A DNA stretch of 17,617 bases from Actinotalea sp. (GCA_014360395.1 JACIXM010000431.1:1-17617); one strand, 5' to 3'. Positions 1-7,799 are shown, counted from the stretch's first letter. Numbers and translations are program-made. Notes: generated by a model not told the origin, from the letters alone.

Positions 1-392
1 CCGACGCCGTCGTCGACGTCGCGACGCTCACGGGCGCCCAGGTCGTGGCCCTGGGCACCCGCGTGTCCGCCGTGATGGGGACCGACGACCTGCGCCGCGC
101 GGTCGTGGAGGCCGCCGAGCGGTCCGGCGAGCAGTTCTGGCCGATGCCGCTGCCGGCGGAGCTGCGGGCCTCGCTGAAGTCCTCCGTGGCGGACCTGGCC
201 AACATCGGCGACCGCTTCGGCGGGATGCTCGTCGCCGGGCTCTTCCTCAAGGAGTTCGTGGGGTCCACGCCGTGGGCGCACCTCGACATCGCTGGTCCGG
301 CCTTCAACGAGGCGTCCGCCCACGACTACACGCCGGTCGGCGGCACCGGCGTGGCCGTGCGGACCCTCCTGGAGCTGCTCGAGCAGTCCTGA
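1..392 (+). CDS. pepA: leucyl aminopeptidase (M17 family), C-terminal part
   Basis: The 5' part lies outside the window; the frame is open from base 3 and ends at the TGA at 390-392. The visible 129 or so residues carry hallmarks of the M17 zinc/manganese aminopeptidase catalytic domain: DVATLTGA near the start, then a stretch containing MPLP, SSVADLANIG and GMLVAGLFLKEFV, and the C-terminal WAHLDIAGPAFNE and GGTGVAVRTLLE segments. The metal-binding NTDAEGR segment would lie upstream and is not visible. Cytosolic M17 enzymes remove N-terminal residues from peptides. M. tuberculosis has its M17 gene (pepB) at the same place before its lipoyl E2 gene, which supports the call. The gene converges on the small minus-strand gene at 436-777, with a hairpin between them. 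Confidence 0.93.
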   Translation, partial: DAVVDVATLTGAQVVALGTRVSAVMGTDDLRRAVVEAAERSGEQFWPMPLPAELRASLKSSVADLANIGDRFGGMLVAGLFLKEFVGSTPWAHLDIAGPAFNEASAHDYTPVGGTGVAVRTLLELLEQS

Positions 393-411
393 ACCTCCCG
401 CGAGCCGGCCA

Positions 412-432
412 CCGGGCGCCGGGTGCGCCCGG
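412..432. terminator. GC hairpin between convergent genes
   Basis: A perfect 8-bp stem (CCGGGCGC / GCGCCCGG) with a 5-nt loop sits in the 43-nt gap between the pepA stop and the stop of the convergent small gene. There is no T tract on either side, which is usual in high-GC actinobacteria. Being symmetric, it could act on both transcripts. The call rests on position and stem only. Confidence 0.5.
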
Positions 433-435
433 CGG

Positions 436-777
436 TCAGCGCCCGCGTGCCCGGGCCCGCTGCCGCGAGTTCCAGTCGCGCATGCGCTGCGGGTACCCGG
501 TGAACTGCACGTCGTACACGGGGATGCCGAGCTCCTGGGCGAGATCCCGCGCCGACCGGGCGTCCGGCACCCGGCGCCGGGTCCACTCCCCCGTGGTCGC
601 GATGAGCAGCACCGTCGTCTGCTGGAACCGTGTGGCCGGCTCCAGGTAGGCCTCCACGCCGACCCGCGTGCGCACGAACTCGGTGAGGTGCGCCCGCGTG
701 GCGCGACGCGCGTCGGCGTCCGGCGGGGCCGCCGGGCTGTCCGCCGGCGCGGGGGGCCGTCGTCGGAACAGGGGCAT
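436..777 (-). CDS. small conserved actinobacterial hypothetical protein
   Basis: This encodes 113 residues beginning MPLFRRR. I prefer this ATG to the upstream one at 801 because a TACCCT hexamer (784-789, minus strand) lies exactly 6 nt before it, as in leaderless genes. The N-terminus is basic and Pro/Ala-rich (to about residue 27). The rest is a compact soluble domain with a well-ordered pattern: LTEFVRTRVGVEAYLEP, then TTVLLIATTGEWTRRRVPD, then LAQELGIPVYDVQFTGYPQRMRDWN. I recognise the ending IPVYDV-TGYP-RMRDWN as typical of short actinobacterial proteins often labelled only 'oxidoreductase' or hypothetical next to lipoyl-complex genes. I see no cofactor or catalytic motif, so I assign no function. 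It is divergent from lpdA and convergent with pepA. Confidence 0.8.
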   Translation of the reverse strand: MPLFRRRPPAPADSPAAPPDADARRATRAHLTEFVRTRVGVEAYLEPATRFQQTTVLLIATTGEWTRRRVPDARSARDLAQELGIPVYDVQFTGYPQRMRDWNSRQRARARGR

Positions 778-783
778 GTGACC

Positions 784-789
784 AGGGTA
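784..789 (-). promoter_or_regulatory. -10 hexamer, probably leaderless (small hypothetical gene)
   Basis: TACCCT on the minus strand ends 6 nt before the ATG at 777. This would place the transcription start at the start codon itself. No Shine-Dalgarno sequence is visible before this ATG. It fits the TANNNT pattern seen at several other genes in the window. Confidence 0.55.
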
Positions 790-850
790 CGGCGGAGCCA
801 CTCATAGGATGACCTGACGGGGCACCCGCCCCCGCGTCGGTCGTCTCCGG

Positions 851-880
851 TTCACGCTCGTCTCCGGGTGATGACAAGAT
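851..880 (+). promoter_or_regulatory. possible lpdA-sucB promoter
   Basis: TTCACG (851-856) and CAAGAT (875-880) are separated by 18 nt and lie about 45 nt before the lpdA start codon. Neither hexamer is a strong match to the actinobacterial consensus. The placement is an inference from position in the divergent gap (778-924). Confidence 0.3.
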
Positions 881-924
881 GACCGGAGCGTCCCACCCGC
901 CGTCTCCCGGAGGAGCATCGCATC

Positions 925-2304
925 GTGGCAGAACACCCCGTCTTCGACATCGTGGTCCTGGGCGGAGGGAGCGGCGGCTACGCCACTGCTCTGCGCGCGT
1001 CCGAGCTGGGCATGTCGGTCGCCCTCATCGAGGCCGAGAAGCTCGGCGGCACGTGCCTGCACTGGGGCTGCATCCCCACCAAGGCGCTGCTGCACGCCGC
1101 AGAGCTCGCCGACGGCGCCCGTGAGAGCGAGAAGTACGGCGTCCGCTCGACCTTCGAGGGCATCGACATCGAGAAGGTGCACACCTACAAGGACGGCGTC
1201 GTCAACCGCCTGTACAAGGGCCTGCAGGGCCTGGTGAAGGCGCACGGGGTCACCTACGTCGAGGGCTACGGCAAGCTCGTCAGCGCGGACACCGTCGAGG
1301 TCGACGGCCAGCCGTACCAGGGCAAGCACGTCGTGCTGGCGACGGGGTCGTACTCGCGCTCGCTGCCCGGCCTGGAGATCGGCGGGCGCGTCATGACGTC
1401 GGACCAGGCGCTCACGCTCGACCGCGTGCCGCAGTCGGTGATCATCCTCGGCGGCGGCGTCATCGGCTCGGAGTTCGCGAGCGTGTGGAAGTCCTTCGGC
1501 GCGGACGTCACGATCATCGAGGCCCTGCCCAACCTCGTCCCGAACGAGGACCCGGCCATCAGCAAGGCCTTCGAGCGCGCCTTCCGCAAGCGCGGCATCA
1601 GGTTCAGCACGGGCGTCCGCTTCCAGGGCGTCACGCAGGACGACGACGGCGTGCACGTCACCCTCGAGGACGGCAAGACCTTCGACGCGGAGGTCATGCT
1701 CGTCGCCGTGGGGCGCGGGCCGCGCACGGAGGGCCTCGGCTACGGCGAGCAGGGCATCACCCTCGACCGTGGCTTCGTCATCACGAACGAGCGCCTGCAC
1801 ACCGGCGTCGGCAACGTCTACGCCGTCGGGGACATCGTGCCGGGGCTGCAGCTGGCCCACCGCGGGTTCCAGCAGGGCATCTTCGTGGCCGAGGAGATCG
1901 CCGGGCTGAAGCCGGCGCCCATCGTCGAGTCCGGCATCCCGCGCGTCACCTACTCCGAGCCCGAGGTCGCCTCCGTGGGCCTGACCGAGGCCAAGGCCAA
2001 GGAGACGTACGGCGAGGACCAGGTCCAGACCCTCGAGTACAACCTCGGCGGGAACGGCAAGAGCCAGATCCTCGGCACGCAGGGCTTCGTCAAGCTGGTC
2101 CGGCAGAAGGACGGCCCCGTCGTCGGCGTCCACATGATCGGCGCCCGCGTCGGCGAGCTCATCGCCGAGGGCCAGCTCGTCGTCAACTGGGAGGCGTACC
2201 CCGAGGACGTCGCCTCGCTGGTCCACGCGCACCCGACGCAGAACGAAGCGCTGGGCGAGGCCTTCCTGGCCCTGGCCGGCAAGCCCCTCCACGCCCACAA
2301 CTGA
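925..2304 (+). CDS. lpdA: dihydrolipoyl dehydrogenase (E3)
   Basis: This encodes a 459-residue flavoprotein disulfide reductase, the usual E3 length. It reoxidises the dihydrolipoyl group of the E2, passing electrons through FAD and a redox disulfide to NAD+. Visible elements in order: an N-terminal FAD-binding GGGSGGYA motif (residues 13-20); the redox-active pair C44 and C49 in GGTCLHWGCIPTK; a second Rossmann motif ILGGGVIGSEFAS (about 174-186) for NAD(H); GDIVPGLQLAH, the second FAD contact; and the C-terminal dimer-interface HAHPTQNE with the catalytic His436/Glu441 pair. The GTG at 925 is preceded by GGAGGAG (909-915) at good spacing. The stop lies 24 nt before sucB, so E3 and E2 are very likely co-transcribed. 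In mycobacteria the main E3 gene is elsewhere, so this linkage is a local arrangement. Confidence 0.97.
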   Translation: MAEHPVFDIVVLGGGSGGYATALRASELGMSVALIEAEKLGGTCLHWGCIPTKALLHAAELADGARESEKYGVRSTFEGIDIEKVHTYKDGVVNRLYKGLQGLVKAHGVTYVEGYGKLVSADTVEVDGQPYQGKHVVLATGSYSRSLPGLEIGGRVMTSDQALTLDRVPQSVIILGGGVIGSEFASVWKSFGADVTIIEALPNLVPNEDPAISKAFERAFRKRGIRFSTGVRFQGVTQDDDGVHVTLEDGKTFDAEVMLVAVGRGPRTEGLGYGEQGITLDRGFVITNERLHTGVGNVYAVGDIVPGLQLAHRGFQQGIFVAEEIAGLKPAPIVESGIPRVTYSEPEVASVGLTEAKAKETYGEDQVQTLEYNLGGNGKSQILGTQGFVKLVRQKDGPVVGVHMIGARVGELIAEGQLVVNWEAYPEDVASLVHAHPTQNEALGEAFLALAGKPLHAHN

Positions 2305-2328
2305 CCCCACCGAAGGAGACGCGAGGTC

Positions 2329-4302
2329 ATGTCTGACTCCGTGCAGATGCCGGCGCTCGGCGAGAGCGTCACCGAAGGCACCGTCACCCGCTGGCTCAAG
2401 CAGGTCGGGGACACCGTCGAGGTCGACGAGCCGCTGCTCGAGGTCTCGACCGACAAGGTCGACACCGAGATCCCGTCCCCCTTCGCGGGGACGCTCCTGG
2501 AGATCCTCGTCCAGGAGGACGACACGGTCGAGGTCGGTGCTTCGCTCGCCGTCATCGGCGAGGCCGGCGAGGCCTCCGGCTCCGGCGGCGAGGCCGGCGA
2601 GGCCTCCGGCTCCGGCGGCGGTGGGGACGCCGAGGCCTCGGACGGCGCCGCCGGTGCCGAGGAGCAGCAGGCGGAGCAGGTGCCCGACGAGGTCGCGGCC
2701 TCCGGTGGTCCCGTCGAGGAGCCGGACGCCGCCGGTGGCCAGGGCGAGGCGACGCAGCAGGCCGCCGCACCGCAGGAGGAGCCGAAGGTCGAGGGCGGCG
2801 GGTCCGGCGCGGCGTCGGGCGGCGACGCCCAGGACGTGACGCTCCCCGCGCTCGGCGAGAGCGTCACCGAGGGCACGGTCACCCGCTGGCTGAAGCAGGT
2901 GGGCGACTCCGTCGACCTCGACGAGCCGCTGCTGGAGGTCTCGACCGACAAGGTCGACACCGAGATCCCGTCGCCGCTGGCCGGCACGGTCACCGAGATC
3001 CTCGTCCAGGAGGACGAGACGGTCGAGGTCGGCGCCGTTCTCGCGCGGGTCGGTTCCGGGTCGGCCCCGGCCGCGCAGCAGGAGTCGGAGCCGCAGCAGG
3101 AGTCCGCCCCGGCCGAGCAGCCCGCCGACGACGCGGCGCAGCGCAGCGAGGACGCCCAGCAGGGCGGCGACCACGGCGGCCAGGGTCCGGAGCCCGAGGC
3201 CGCGCCGGCCGAGAAGGTGCAGGAGCCGCAGCCGTCCCGGGCCGCCCAGGAGAAGCCGGAGCAGACGCAGGCGCCCGGTCAGGCCGCCGCACGGGAGCAG
3301 ACGCCGACGTCGACCGCCCCGGCGAAGCCGTCGGGCGGTGCTGAGAAGTCCGGCGGGGCCCCGACCTCCGGCGGCTACCTCACGCCGCTGGTCCGCAAGC
3401 TCGCCGCCGAGAAGGGCGTCGACCTGTCGTCCCTGACCGGCACCGGCGTCGGTGGGCGCATCCGCAAGGAGGACGTCCTCGAGGCCGCCGCGCGGGCGGA
3501 GGCCGAGCGGGCCGAGCCCGCCGCGACGCCGACCCAGGCGGAGGCCCCGGCGCGCCGGGCGGCGGAGCCCCCGGCCGTCTCGCCGCTGCGCGGCACCACC
3601 GAGAAGGCCAGCCGGCTGCGGCAGATCATCGCCGAGCGCATGGTCGACGCCCTGCACTCGATGGCCCAGCTGACGACCGTCGTCGAGGTCGACGTGACGC
3701 GGGTGGCGCAGCTGCGGGCGCGGGCGAAGGACGACTTCGCGGCGCGCGAGGGCGTCAAGCTCACGTACCTGCCCTTCTTCGTGCTGGCCGCCACCGAGGC
3801 GCTCAAGGCCCACCCGAAGGTCAACGGTGTGCTGGAGGGCAACCAGATCACGTACCACGGCCACGAGAACGTCGGCATCGCGGTGGACACCGAGCGTGGC
3901 CTGGTCGTCCCGGTCATCCGGGACGCCGGGGACCTCAACCTCGCCGGGATCGCGCGGAAGATCAACGACCTCGCGACGCGGACGCGGCAGAACAAGGCGA
4001 CGCCGGACGAGCTGAGCGGCGCCACCTTCACGGTGACCAACACCGGCTCGGGCGGGGCCCTCTTCGACACCCCGATCGTGCCCGGCGGCACCTCCGCGAT
4101 CCTCGGCACCGGGGCGATCGTCAAGCGCCCTGTCGTGGCGAAGGACGAGTTCGGCACCGAGATCGTCGCGATCCGCTCGATGTGCTACCTGGCGCTGTCG
4201 TACGACCACCGCCTGGTCGACGGAGCTGACGCCTCGCGCTACCTCGCCGCGGTGAAGAAGCGGATCGAGGAGGGCGCGTTCGAGGCCGAGGTCGGTCTGT
4301 GA
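2329..4302 (+). CDS. sucB: dihydrolipoamide acyltransferase (E2), two lipoyl domains
   Basis: This encodes 657 residues of a modular 2-oxoacid dehydrogenase E2. Lipoyl domain 1 (about 3-78) has its lipoyl lysine at K43 in STDKVDT; lipoyl domain 2 (about 169-243) has K208 in the same motif. A flexible Gly/Glu/Ala/Ser linker follows the first domain and a Gln/Glu/Pro/Ala linker the second. The peripheral subunit-binding (E3-binding) domain spans about 350-388 ([28 protein letters not shown]). The acyltransferase domain spans about 420-657, with the active-site H627-x3-D631-G motif. The ATG follows GAAGGAGACG at a suitable distance. The common annotation is sucB (succinyltransferase). In actinobacteria with a SucA/KGD fusion, the equivalent E2 (AceF/DlaT) serves pyruvate dehydrogenase, so acyl specificity is not settled by sequence. 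It is longer than mycobacterial DlaT because of its linkers. Confidence 0.93.
   Translation: MSDSVQMPALGESVTEGTVTRWLKQVGDTVEVDEPLLEVSTDKVDTEIPSPFAGTLLEILVQEDDTVEVGASLAVIGEAGEASGSGGEAGEASGSGGGGDAEASDGAAGAEEQQAEQVPDEVAASGGPVEEPDAAGGQGEATQQAAAPQEEPKVEGGGSGAASGGDAQDVTLPALGESVTEGTVTRWLKQVGDSVDLDEPLLEVSTDKVDTEIPSPLAGTVTEILVQEDETVEVGAVLARVGSGSAPAAQQESEPQQESAPAEQPADDAAQRSEDAQQGGDHGGQGPEPEAAPAEKVQEPQPSRAAQEKPEQTQAPGQAAAREQTPTSTAPAKPSGGAEKSGGAPTSGGYLTPLVRKLAAEKGVDLSSLTGTGVGGRIRKEDVLEAAARAEAERAEPAATPTQAEAPARRAAEPPAVSPLRGTTEKASRLRQIIAERMVDALHSMAQLTTVVEVDVTRVAQLRARAKDDFAAREGVKLTYLPFFVLAATEALKAHPKVNGVLEGNQITYHGHENVGIAVDTERGLVVPVIRDAGDLNLAGIARKINDLATRTRQNKATPDELSGATFTVTNTGSGGALFDTPIVPGGTSAILGTGAIVKRPVVAKDEFGTEIVAIRSMCYLALSYDHRLVDGADASRYLAAVKKRIEEGAFEAEVGL
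2557..2616 (+). repeat. perfect 2 x 30-nt tandem repeat in sucB linker
   Basis: Two identical 30-nt units (2557-2586 and 2587-2616) each encode [10 protein letters not shown] in the flexible linker after lipoyl domain 1. The copies do not differ at any base, including third positions, which suggests a recent slippage or duplication. Being in frame, it only lengthens the swinging-arm linker and may vary in copy number between strains. Confidence 0.85.
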
Positions 4303-4329
4303 CGAGGGCCTGACCGGCTGAGCACCACC

Positions 4330-4365
4330 CGCAGGGCCGCACCGCGCACGCGGTGCGGCCCTGCG
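4330..4365 (+). terminator. strong GC-rich hairpin after lpdA-sucB
   Basis: A perfect 17-bp inverted repeat (left arm CGCAGGGCCGCACCGCG, right arm its exact complement) has only 2 nt between the arms; in practice this is a 16-bp stem with a 4-nt loop. It begins 28 nt after the sucB stop. No T run follows. It separates the lpdA-sucB unit from the next gene, which has its own promoter. Confidence 0.8.
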
Positions 4366-4435
4366 GCGCGAGGACGCCTGACAGGCCGCTGAGCGCGTGG
4401 CGTCGACCGCTGCCGCGCGGGCCGCGGGCGCCTCC

Positions 4436-4441
4436 TAGGCT
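4436..4441 (+). promoter_or_regulatory. -10 hexamer, probably leaderless (TIGR01777 gene)
   Basis: TAGGCT ends 7 nt before the ATG at 4449, which places the predicted transcription start at 4448-4449. No Shine-Dalgarno sequence is present. No clear -35 element is visible; TGCCGC at 4411-4416 is only a weak candidate. Confidence 0.55.
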
Positions 4442-4448
4442 GGGGCGC

Positions 4449-5342
4449 ATGCGCGTCGTCGTCGCCGGATCCGGCGGACTCATCGGCTCGGCCCTGGTCG
4501 AGCACCTGCGTACCGGCGGGCACGAGGTCGACCGCCTCGTACGGCGCGAGGCACGGCGGCCCGACGAGATCGCCTGGGACCCGGACGCCGGCCGCCTGGA
4601 CCCGGCCGACCTCGCCGGCGCCGACGCCGTCGTCAACCTCGGCGGAGCGGGGGTCGGCGACCGACGCTGGACGGACGCCTACCGCCGCACCATCCTGCAG
4701 TCCCGGACGCGTCCGACGGCGCTCCTGGCCCGCACCCTGGCCGCGTCCGGCGGCGGCCCGCGCGTCCTGCTCCAGGGCTCGGCGGTGGGCTTCTACGGCG
4801 ACCGGGGCGACGAGGTGCTCACGGAGGCGTCCGCCGGCGGTGCGGGGTTCCTCGCGGACGTCGTCCGCGCCTGGGAGGAGTCGACCGCCCCGGCGCAGGA
4901 CGCCGGCGTGCGCGTGGCTCACCTGCGGACCGGGATCGTCGTCTCCCGGTCCGGCGGTTCCTTCGGCCGGCTGCTGCCGCTGCTGCGTCTGGGCGTCGGC
5001 GGACCGCTCGGGAACGGTCGGAACTTCTGGCCCTGGATCACGCTGGTCGACCAGGTGCGCGCCATCGAGCACCTCCTCGCGCAGGAGGTCTCCGGCGCCG
5101 TCAACGTCGTGGGCCCGGACCCGCGACCGCAGGCGGAGGTGGTCCGGGCGGTCGCCCGCGAGCTCCGCCGCCCGGCGATCGTGCCCGTCCCCCGGGTCGC
5201 CCTGCGCGTCGTGGTCGGCGAGTTCGCCGACGACATCCTGGCCTCCCAGCGCGTGCTGCCGGAGGTCCTGCTGGGCTCCGGCTTCACCTACCGGCACCCC
5301 GACGTCGCGGCGGCCGCACGCTGGGTCACCGGGACCGACTGA
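4449..5342 (+). CDS. TIGR01777-type atypical SDR (epimerase-like)
   Basis: This encodes 297 residues of an NAD(P)-binding Rossmann protein of the YfcH/TIGR01777 group. The N-terminal nucleotide-binding loop is AGSGGLIGSALVEHL (residues 6-20). Further family marks follow: VNLGGAGV, the SAVGFYGDRG segment with Tyr116 (active-site region), LRTGIVVS, GRNFWPWITLVDQ, and the C-terminal DILASQRVLPEVLLGSGFTYRHPD. Substrate and reaction are unknown for this family. M. tuberculosis has the same type of gene (Rv2216) between dlaT and lipB, so its place beside lipoyl genes is conserved; a role linked to that pathway is only inferred. I start at the ATG at 4449 because the Rossmann strand begins at once and a TAGGCT box lies 7 nt upstream. 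A longer in-frame version from 4353 would run across the terminator region. Confidence 0.88.
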   Translation: MRVVVAGSGGLIGSALVEHLRTGGHEVDRLVRREARRPDEIAWDPDAGRLDPADLAGADAVVNLGGAGVGDRRWTDAYRRTILQSRTRPTALLARTLAASGGGPRVLLQGSAVGFYGDRGDEVLTEASAGGAGFLADVVRAWEESTAPAQDAGVRVAHLRTGIVVSRSGGSFGRLLPLLRLGVGGPLGNGRNFWPWITLVDQVRAIEHLLAQEVSGAVNVVGPDPRPQAEVVRAVARELRRPAIVPVPRVALRVVVGEFADDILASQRVLPEVLLGSGFTYRHPDVAAAARWVTGTD

Positions 5343-5360
5343 CGTCCCGGGGCGTCGTCG

Positions 5361-6614
5361 TCACCCGCCACCGTCCGGTGCCGCCACGTCGGTGACCCGC
5401 CAGGCGCCGGGCTCCCCGGCAAGTGACAGCACGACGGGGCGCGCCGCGCCACCGTCGGCGGCGTGCCCGACCGCCGCGACCAGGAGCACCCGCGCCTCCT
5501 GCCCGTCGATCGACAGCACCCGCAGGTCCTCGACCCGCACCGCGACGGAGCCGTCGGCCGCGGTGCGCCCTCGGTCCGCAGGGTGCAGCGCGGCGAACTG
5601 CCCGAGGTCGGCCAGGGCGGCGGGCGAACCGGGGGCCGTGACGCTCAGGAGCCGCAGGAGGTCACCACCGGCGAGCGCGTCGGCTCGCGCGCGGGTCAGC
5701 ACGAGGACCTCGCCCGCGAGGCGCTCCGCCGCACCGGAGTGCCGGTACGGCGCGGGCACGGCCGTCACCGCCCGCACGGCGCCGTCGTCGGCGTCGGCCC
5801 CGAACCCCTCGGCCGGCGGCGCCGTCCTCCCGGCCAGACCCACGAGCGCGACCAGACCCACGACGAGGACCGCCGTCCCGCCGAGGAGGGGCGCGAGCAC
5901 ACCGCGCGCAGGGCCGCGGTCCCGGTGCCGTGCCCGACGCGCCGCCGTGGGGGCACCGGCGCCACGCAGGAGCGCGTCCCGTGCGAGGACGGCGGCATCG
6001 GGCGACGGCGGGGGCGCCGGGTCGGCGACGGCGAGGGCCTGGCCGAGGAGCAGGCTGAGCGGTACCCCGGGAGTCCGCCCGGACGCCGCGAGCAGGAGGA
6101 CGTGGCGCAGCCGCTCGCGCGGGACGTCGTCGGACGGGCAGTGGGGGACGCCCGGGACGAGGAGCGCGGCGTCGTCCTCCGCGTGGGGTGGGTCGTCCCC
6201 AGGCGGCCGGACTGCAGGCCCTGCCCCGTGCCGGGTGGCGGTCGCGGGCGCCTGAGCGCACTCGCCCGGCAGCCGGCCGAGCAGGGTGAGGGCGGCCCGG
6301 GCGAGGTCCCGGACGTCCTGCTCCGGAGCGCCCGGGACGCCGGTGACGTCAGCCAGGAGCCGGCGTCCCGACGGCTCGACCCACCAGGCCGCGGCATCGG
6401 CGACGCGGCCGTGGGTCAGGTCGCGGTCGTGCAGGTCACCCAGCACCCGCCCGGCGTCGACCAGCAGCCGGACGACGCGGTCCGCGGCCCAGACGTGCTC
6501 CACCACCCGGCCCGGGTCGCGGTGGGTCAGGGCACCCTCGCCGACGGTCCACGGGGCGGACTGCGGCCCACCGGCTCCGGTGCCGTCCCTCGTCTCCTGC
6601 GTCTCCCCCAGCAC
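5361..6614 (-). CDS. kinase-like (pseudokinase) single-pass membrane protein
   Basis: This encodes 417 residues. Residues about 40-115 resemble the C-lobe of a Hanks-type Ser/Thr kinase: a helix ending VLGDLHDRDLTHGRV (58-71) where the catalytic loop should be, then a short beta pair GRRLLADVTG (83-92) at the DFG position, then PEQDVRDLARAALTLLGRLP (98-116). The catalytic HRD aspartate and the DFG are not preserved, and no Gly-rich loop or VAIK lysine exists. A basic stretch (225-237) precedes one membrane helix (about 238-262). The remaining 150 or so residues (from about 290) look like an exported NTF2-like domain: ARADALAGGDLLRLLSV, then strands ending GAWRVTDV. The GTG start is the first possible one because an in-frame TGA lies at 6624-6626, and I see no clear ribosome site. 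It lies 63 nt downstream of the Gfo/Idh gene. The fold assignment is by eye. Confidence 0.62.
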   Translation of the reverse strand: MLGETQETRDGTGAGGPQSAPWTVGEGALTHRDPGRVVEHVWAADRVVRLLVDAGRVLGDLHDRDLTHGRVADAAAWWVEPSGRRLLADVTGVPGAPEQDVRDLARAALTLLGRLPGECAQAPATATRHGAGPAVRPPGDDPPHAEDDAALLVPGVPHCPSDDVPRERLRHVLLLAASGRTPGVPLSLLLGQALAVADPAPPPSPDAAVLARDALLRGAGAPTAARRARHRDRGPARGVLAPLLGGTAVLVVGLVALVGLAGRTAPPAEGFGADADDGAVRAVTAVPAPYRHSGAAERLAGEVLVLTRARADALAGGDLLRLLSVTAPGSPAALADLGQFAALHPADRGRTAADGSVAVRVEDLRVLSIDGQEARVLLVAAVGHAADGGAARPVVLSLAGEPGAWRVTDVAAPDGGG

Positions 6615-6677
6615 CAGCCCATGTCAGCACGCCGACGGGCGCCGACGCGGTCGTCCACAGGCACGGACCGTGTCGCG

Positions 6678-7799
6678 TCAGTCCAGGAGGACGACCTGCC
6701 CGGCCTGCGCGCTGCGGCGCGCCGCGTCCAGGACACGGGCGGTCACCACGGCGTCCCGCGGGTCCACCGGGGCCGGTGCGCCGCCGCGGAGCCAGGCGGC
6801 GACGAGGAGGTAGAAGTCCTCGTGCCCGCCCGGCGCCCTCGGCACGGGGGCCGCCTCCGCACCCCGGACGAGCCAGCCCTCGTGGTCCGGCCCGGGGGCC
6901 ATCCCGGCGAAGGGCGACGCCTCGCCCTCGAACCGGGTCACGAGATAGGCGCCCCGGTCCCCGAGCACGCGTGTCCGCGGCCCGGGGGCGCCCACGAGGC
7001 CTCCCGCCCACAGGTGGCTGGTGGTCCCGCCGCGGTGCCGGAGGGCGAGGAAGACGTCGTCCTCCGTGGGTGTCGTCAGGGCCCGGAGCTCCGCGTAGAC
7101 GGAGATGACCGGACCGAACAGCTGGACCGCGGAGTCGACCAGGTGAGCACCGAGGTCCAGCAGGAGCCCGCCGCCCTCGCCGACGGCGTTCTCCTTCCAC
7201 CGGTCCTTCGGCACCGGCCGCCAGCGCTCCCAGCGCCGCTCGAAACGGTGGACGGTCCCCAGGGCGCCGTCAGCGAGCAGCCCGGCCAGCGTGAGCTGCT
7301 CCGCGTCCCAGCGGCGGTTCTGGAACACCGTGAGCGGGACGGCGGCGGCCTCGGCCGCTGCGACGACCCGGGCGGCCCCCGCCTCGTCCGTCGCCAACGG
7401 CTTGTCGACGACGACGGGGACGCCGGCCTCGACGGCTGCGAGGACGTGCTCGACGTGCCGACCCGTCGGCGACGCGACCACCACCACGTCCAGGTGGTCC
7501 GGCTCCGCGAGCAGGGCGTCGACGTCGCCGTGCACCCGGACGCCGGGCCAGTCCCCGAGCGCGCGTCCGGCACGTTCCGGCGAACGCGTCACCACGGCGG
7601 TGACGACGTGGCCGGCGGCCCGCAGCAGGCGGGCGTGGATGCCCCTGCCCGCGTCGCCGTACCCGACGACGCCGACCCGCAGCGGGCCGGCGTCGTCGGG
7701 ACGGTCGGTCGTCAGCGGGTCGGGACCGGCTCCCGCTCCGCCTCGGGGTGGGTGCTCGTCGGGGTGTCGTCCGCCGGGACGCGTCGTTGCCACGGCCAC
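6678..7799 (-). CDS. Gfo/Idh/MocA family NAD(P)-dependent oxidoreductase
   Basis: The full frame from GTG 7799 has 373 residues, but the Rossmann domain begins only at residue 40 (LRVGVVGYGDAGRGIHARLL). Family motifs, numbered from 7799: VVVASPTGRHVEHVLAAVEAG (105-125); VVVDKPLA with the conserved lysine K133 (the DKP form of the EKP motif, as in YdgJ/IolW-like enzymes); FQNRRWDAE (159-167); and GGGLLLDLGAHLVDSAVQLFG (209-229) with active-site His219. Such enzymes oxidise or reduce sugars, inositols and related cyclitols; the substrate here is unknown. The first 28 codons overlap the 3' end of the MMPL gene in another frame. The only alternatives before the domain are GTG 7793 or a CTG at 7715 that overlaps the MMPL stop. 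None has a good ribosome site, so the start is open. It is probably translated from an MMPL-led transcript. Confidence 0.88.
   Translation of the reverse strand: MAVATTRPGGRHPDEHPPRGGAGAGPDPLTTDRPDDAGPLRVGVVGYGDAGRGIHARLLRAAGHVVTAVVTRSPERAGRALGDWPGVRVHGDVDALLAEPDHLDVVVVASPTGRHVEHVLAAVEAGVPVVVDKPLATDEAGAARVVAAAEAAAVPLTVFQNRRWDAEQLTLAGLLADGALGTVHRFERRWERWRPVPKDRWKENAVGEGGGLLLDLGAHLVDSAVQLFGPVISVYAELRALTTPTEDDVFLALRHRGGTTSHLWAGGLVGAPGPRTRVLGDRGAYLVTRFEGEASPFAGMAPGPDHEGWLVRGAEAAPVPRAPGGHEDFYLLVAAWLRGGAPAPVDPRDAVVTARVLDAARRSAQAGQVVLLD

Noticed and set aside
802..4209. A 1135-codon open frame antisense to lpdA and sucB
   Set aside because: It mirrors two certain genes. Its protein is low-complexity, rich in Arg, Leu, Asp and Gly, with no family motif. 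Long antisense frames are expected where third positions are nearly all G or C.
4353..4448. Longer N-terminus for the TIGR01777 protein
   Set aside because: It would add an Arg/Pro-rich tail before the Rossmann strand and begin inside the terminator region. The -10 box at 4436-4441 supports ATG 4449.
5343..5360. Terminator between the TIGR01777 and kinase-like genes
   Set aside because: The 18-nt convergent gap contains only a 4-bp inverted match (GACG/CGTC), too weak to call.
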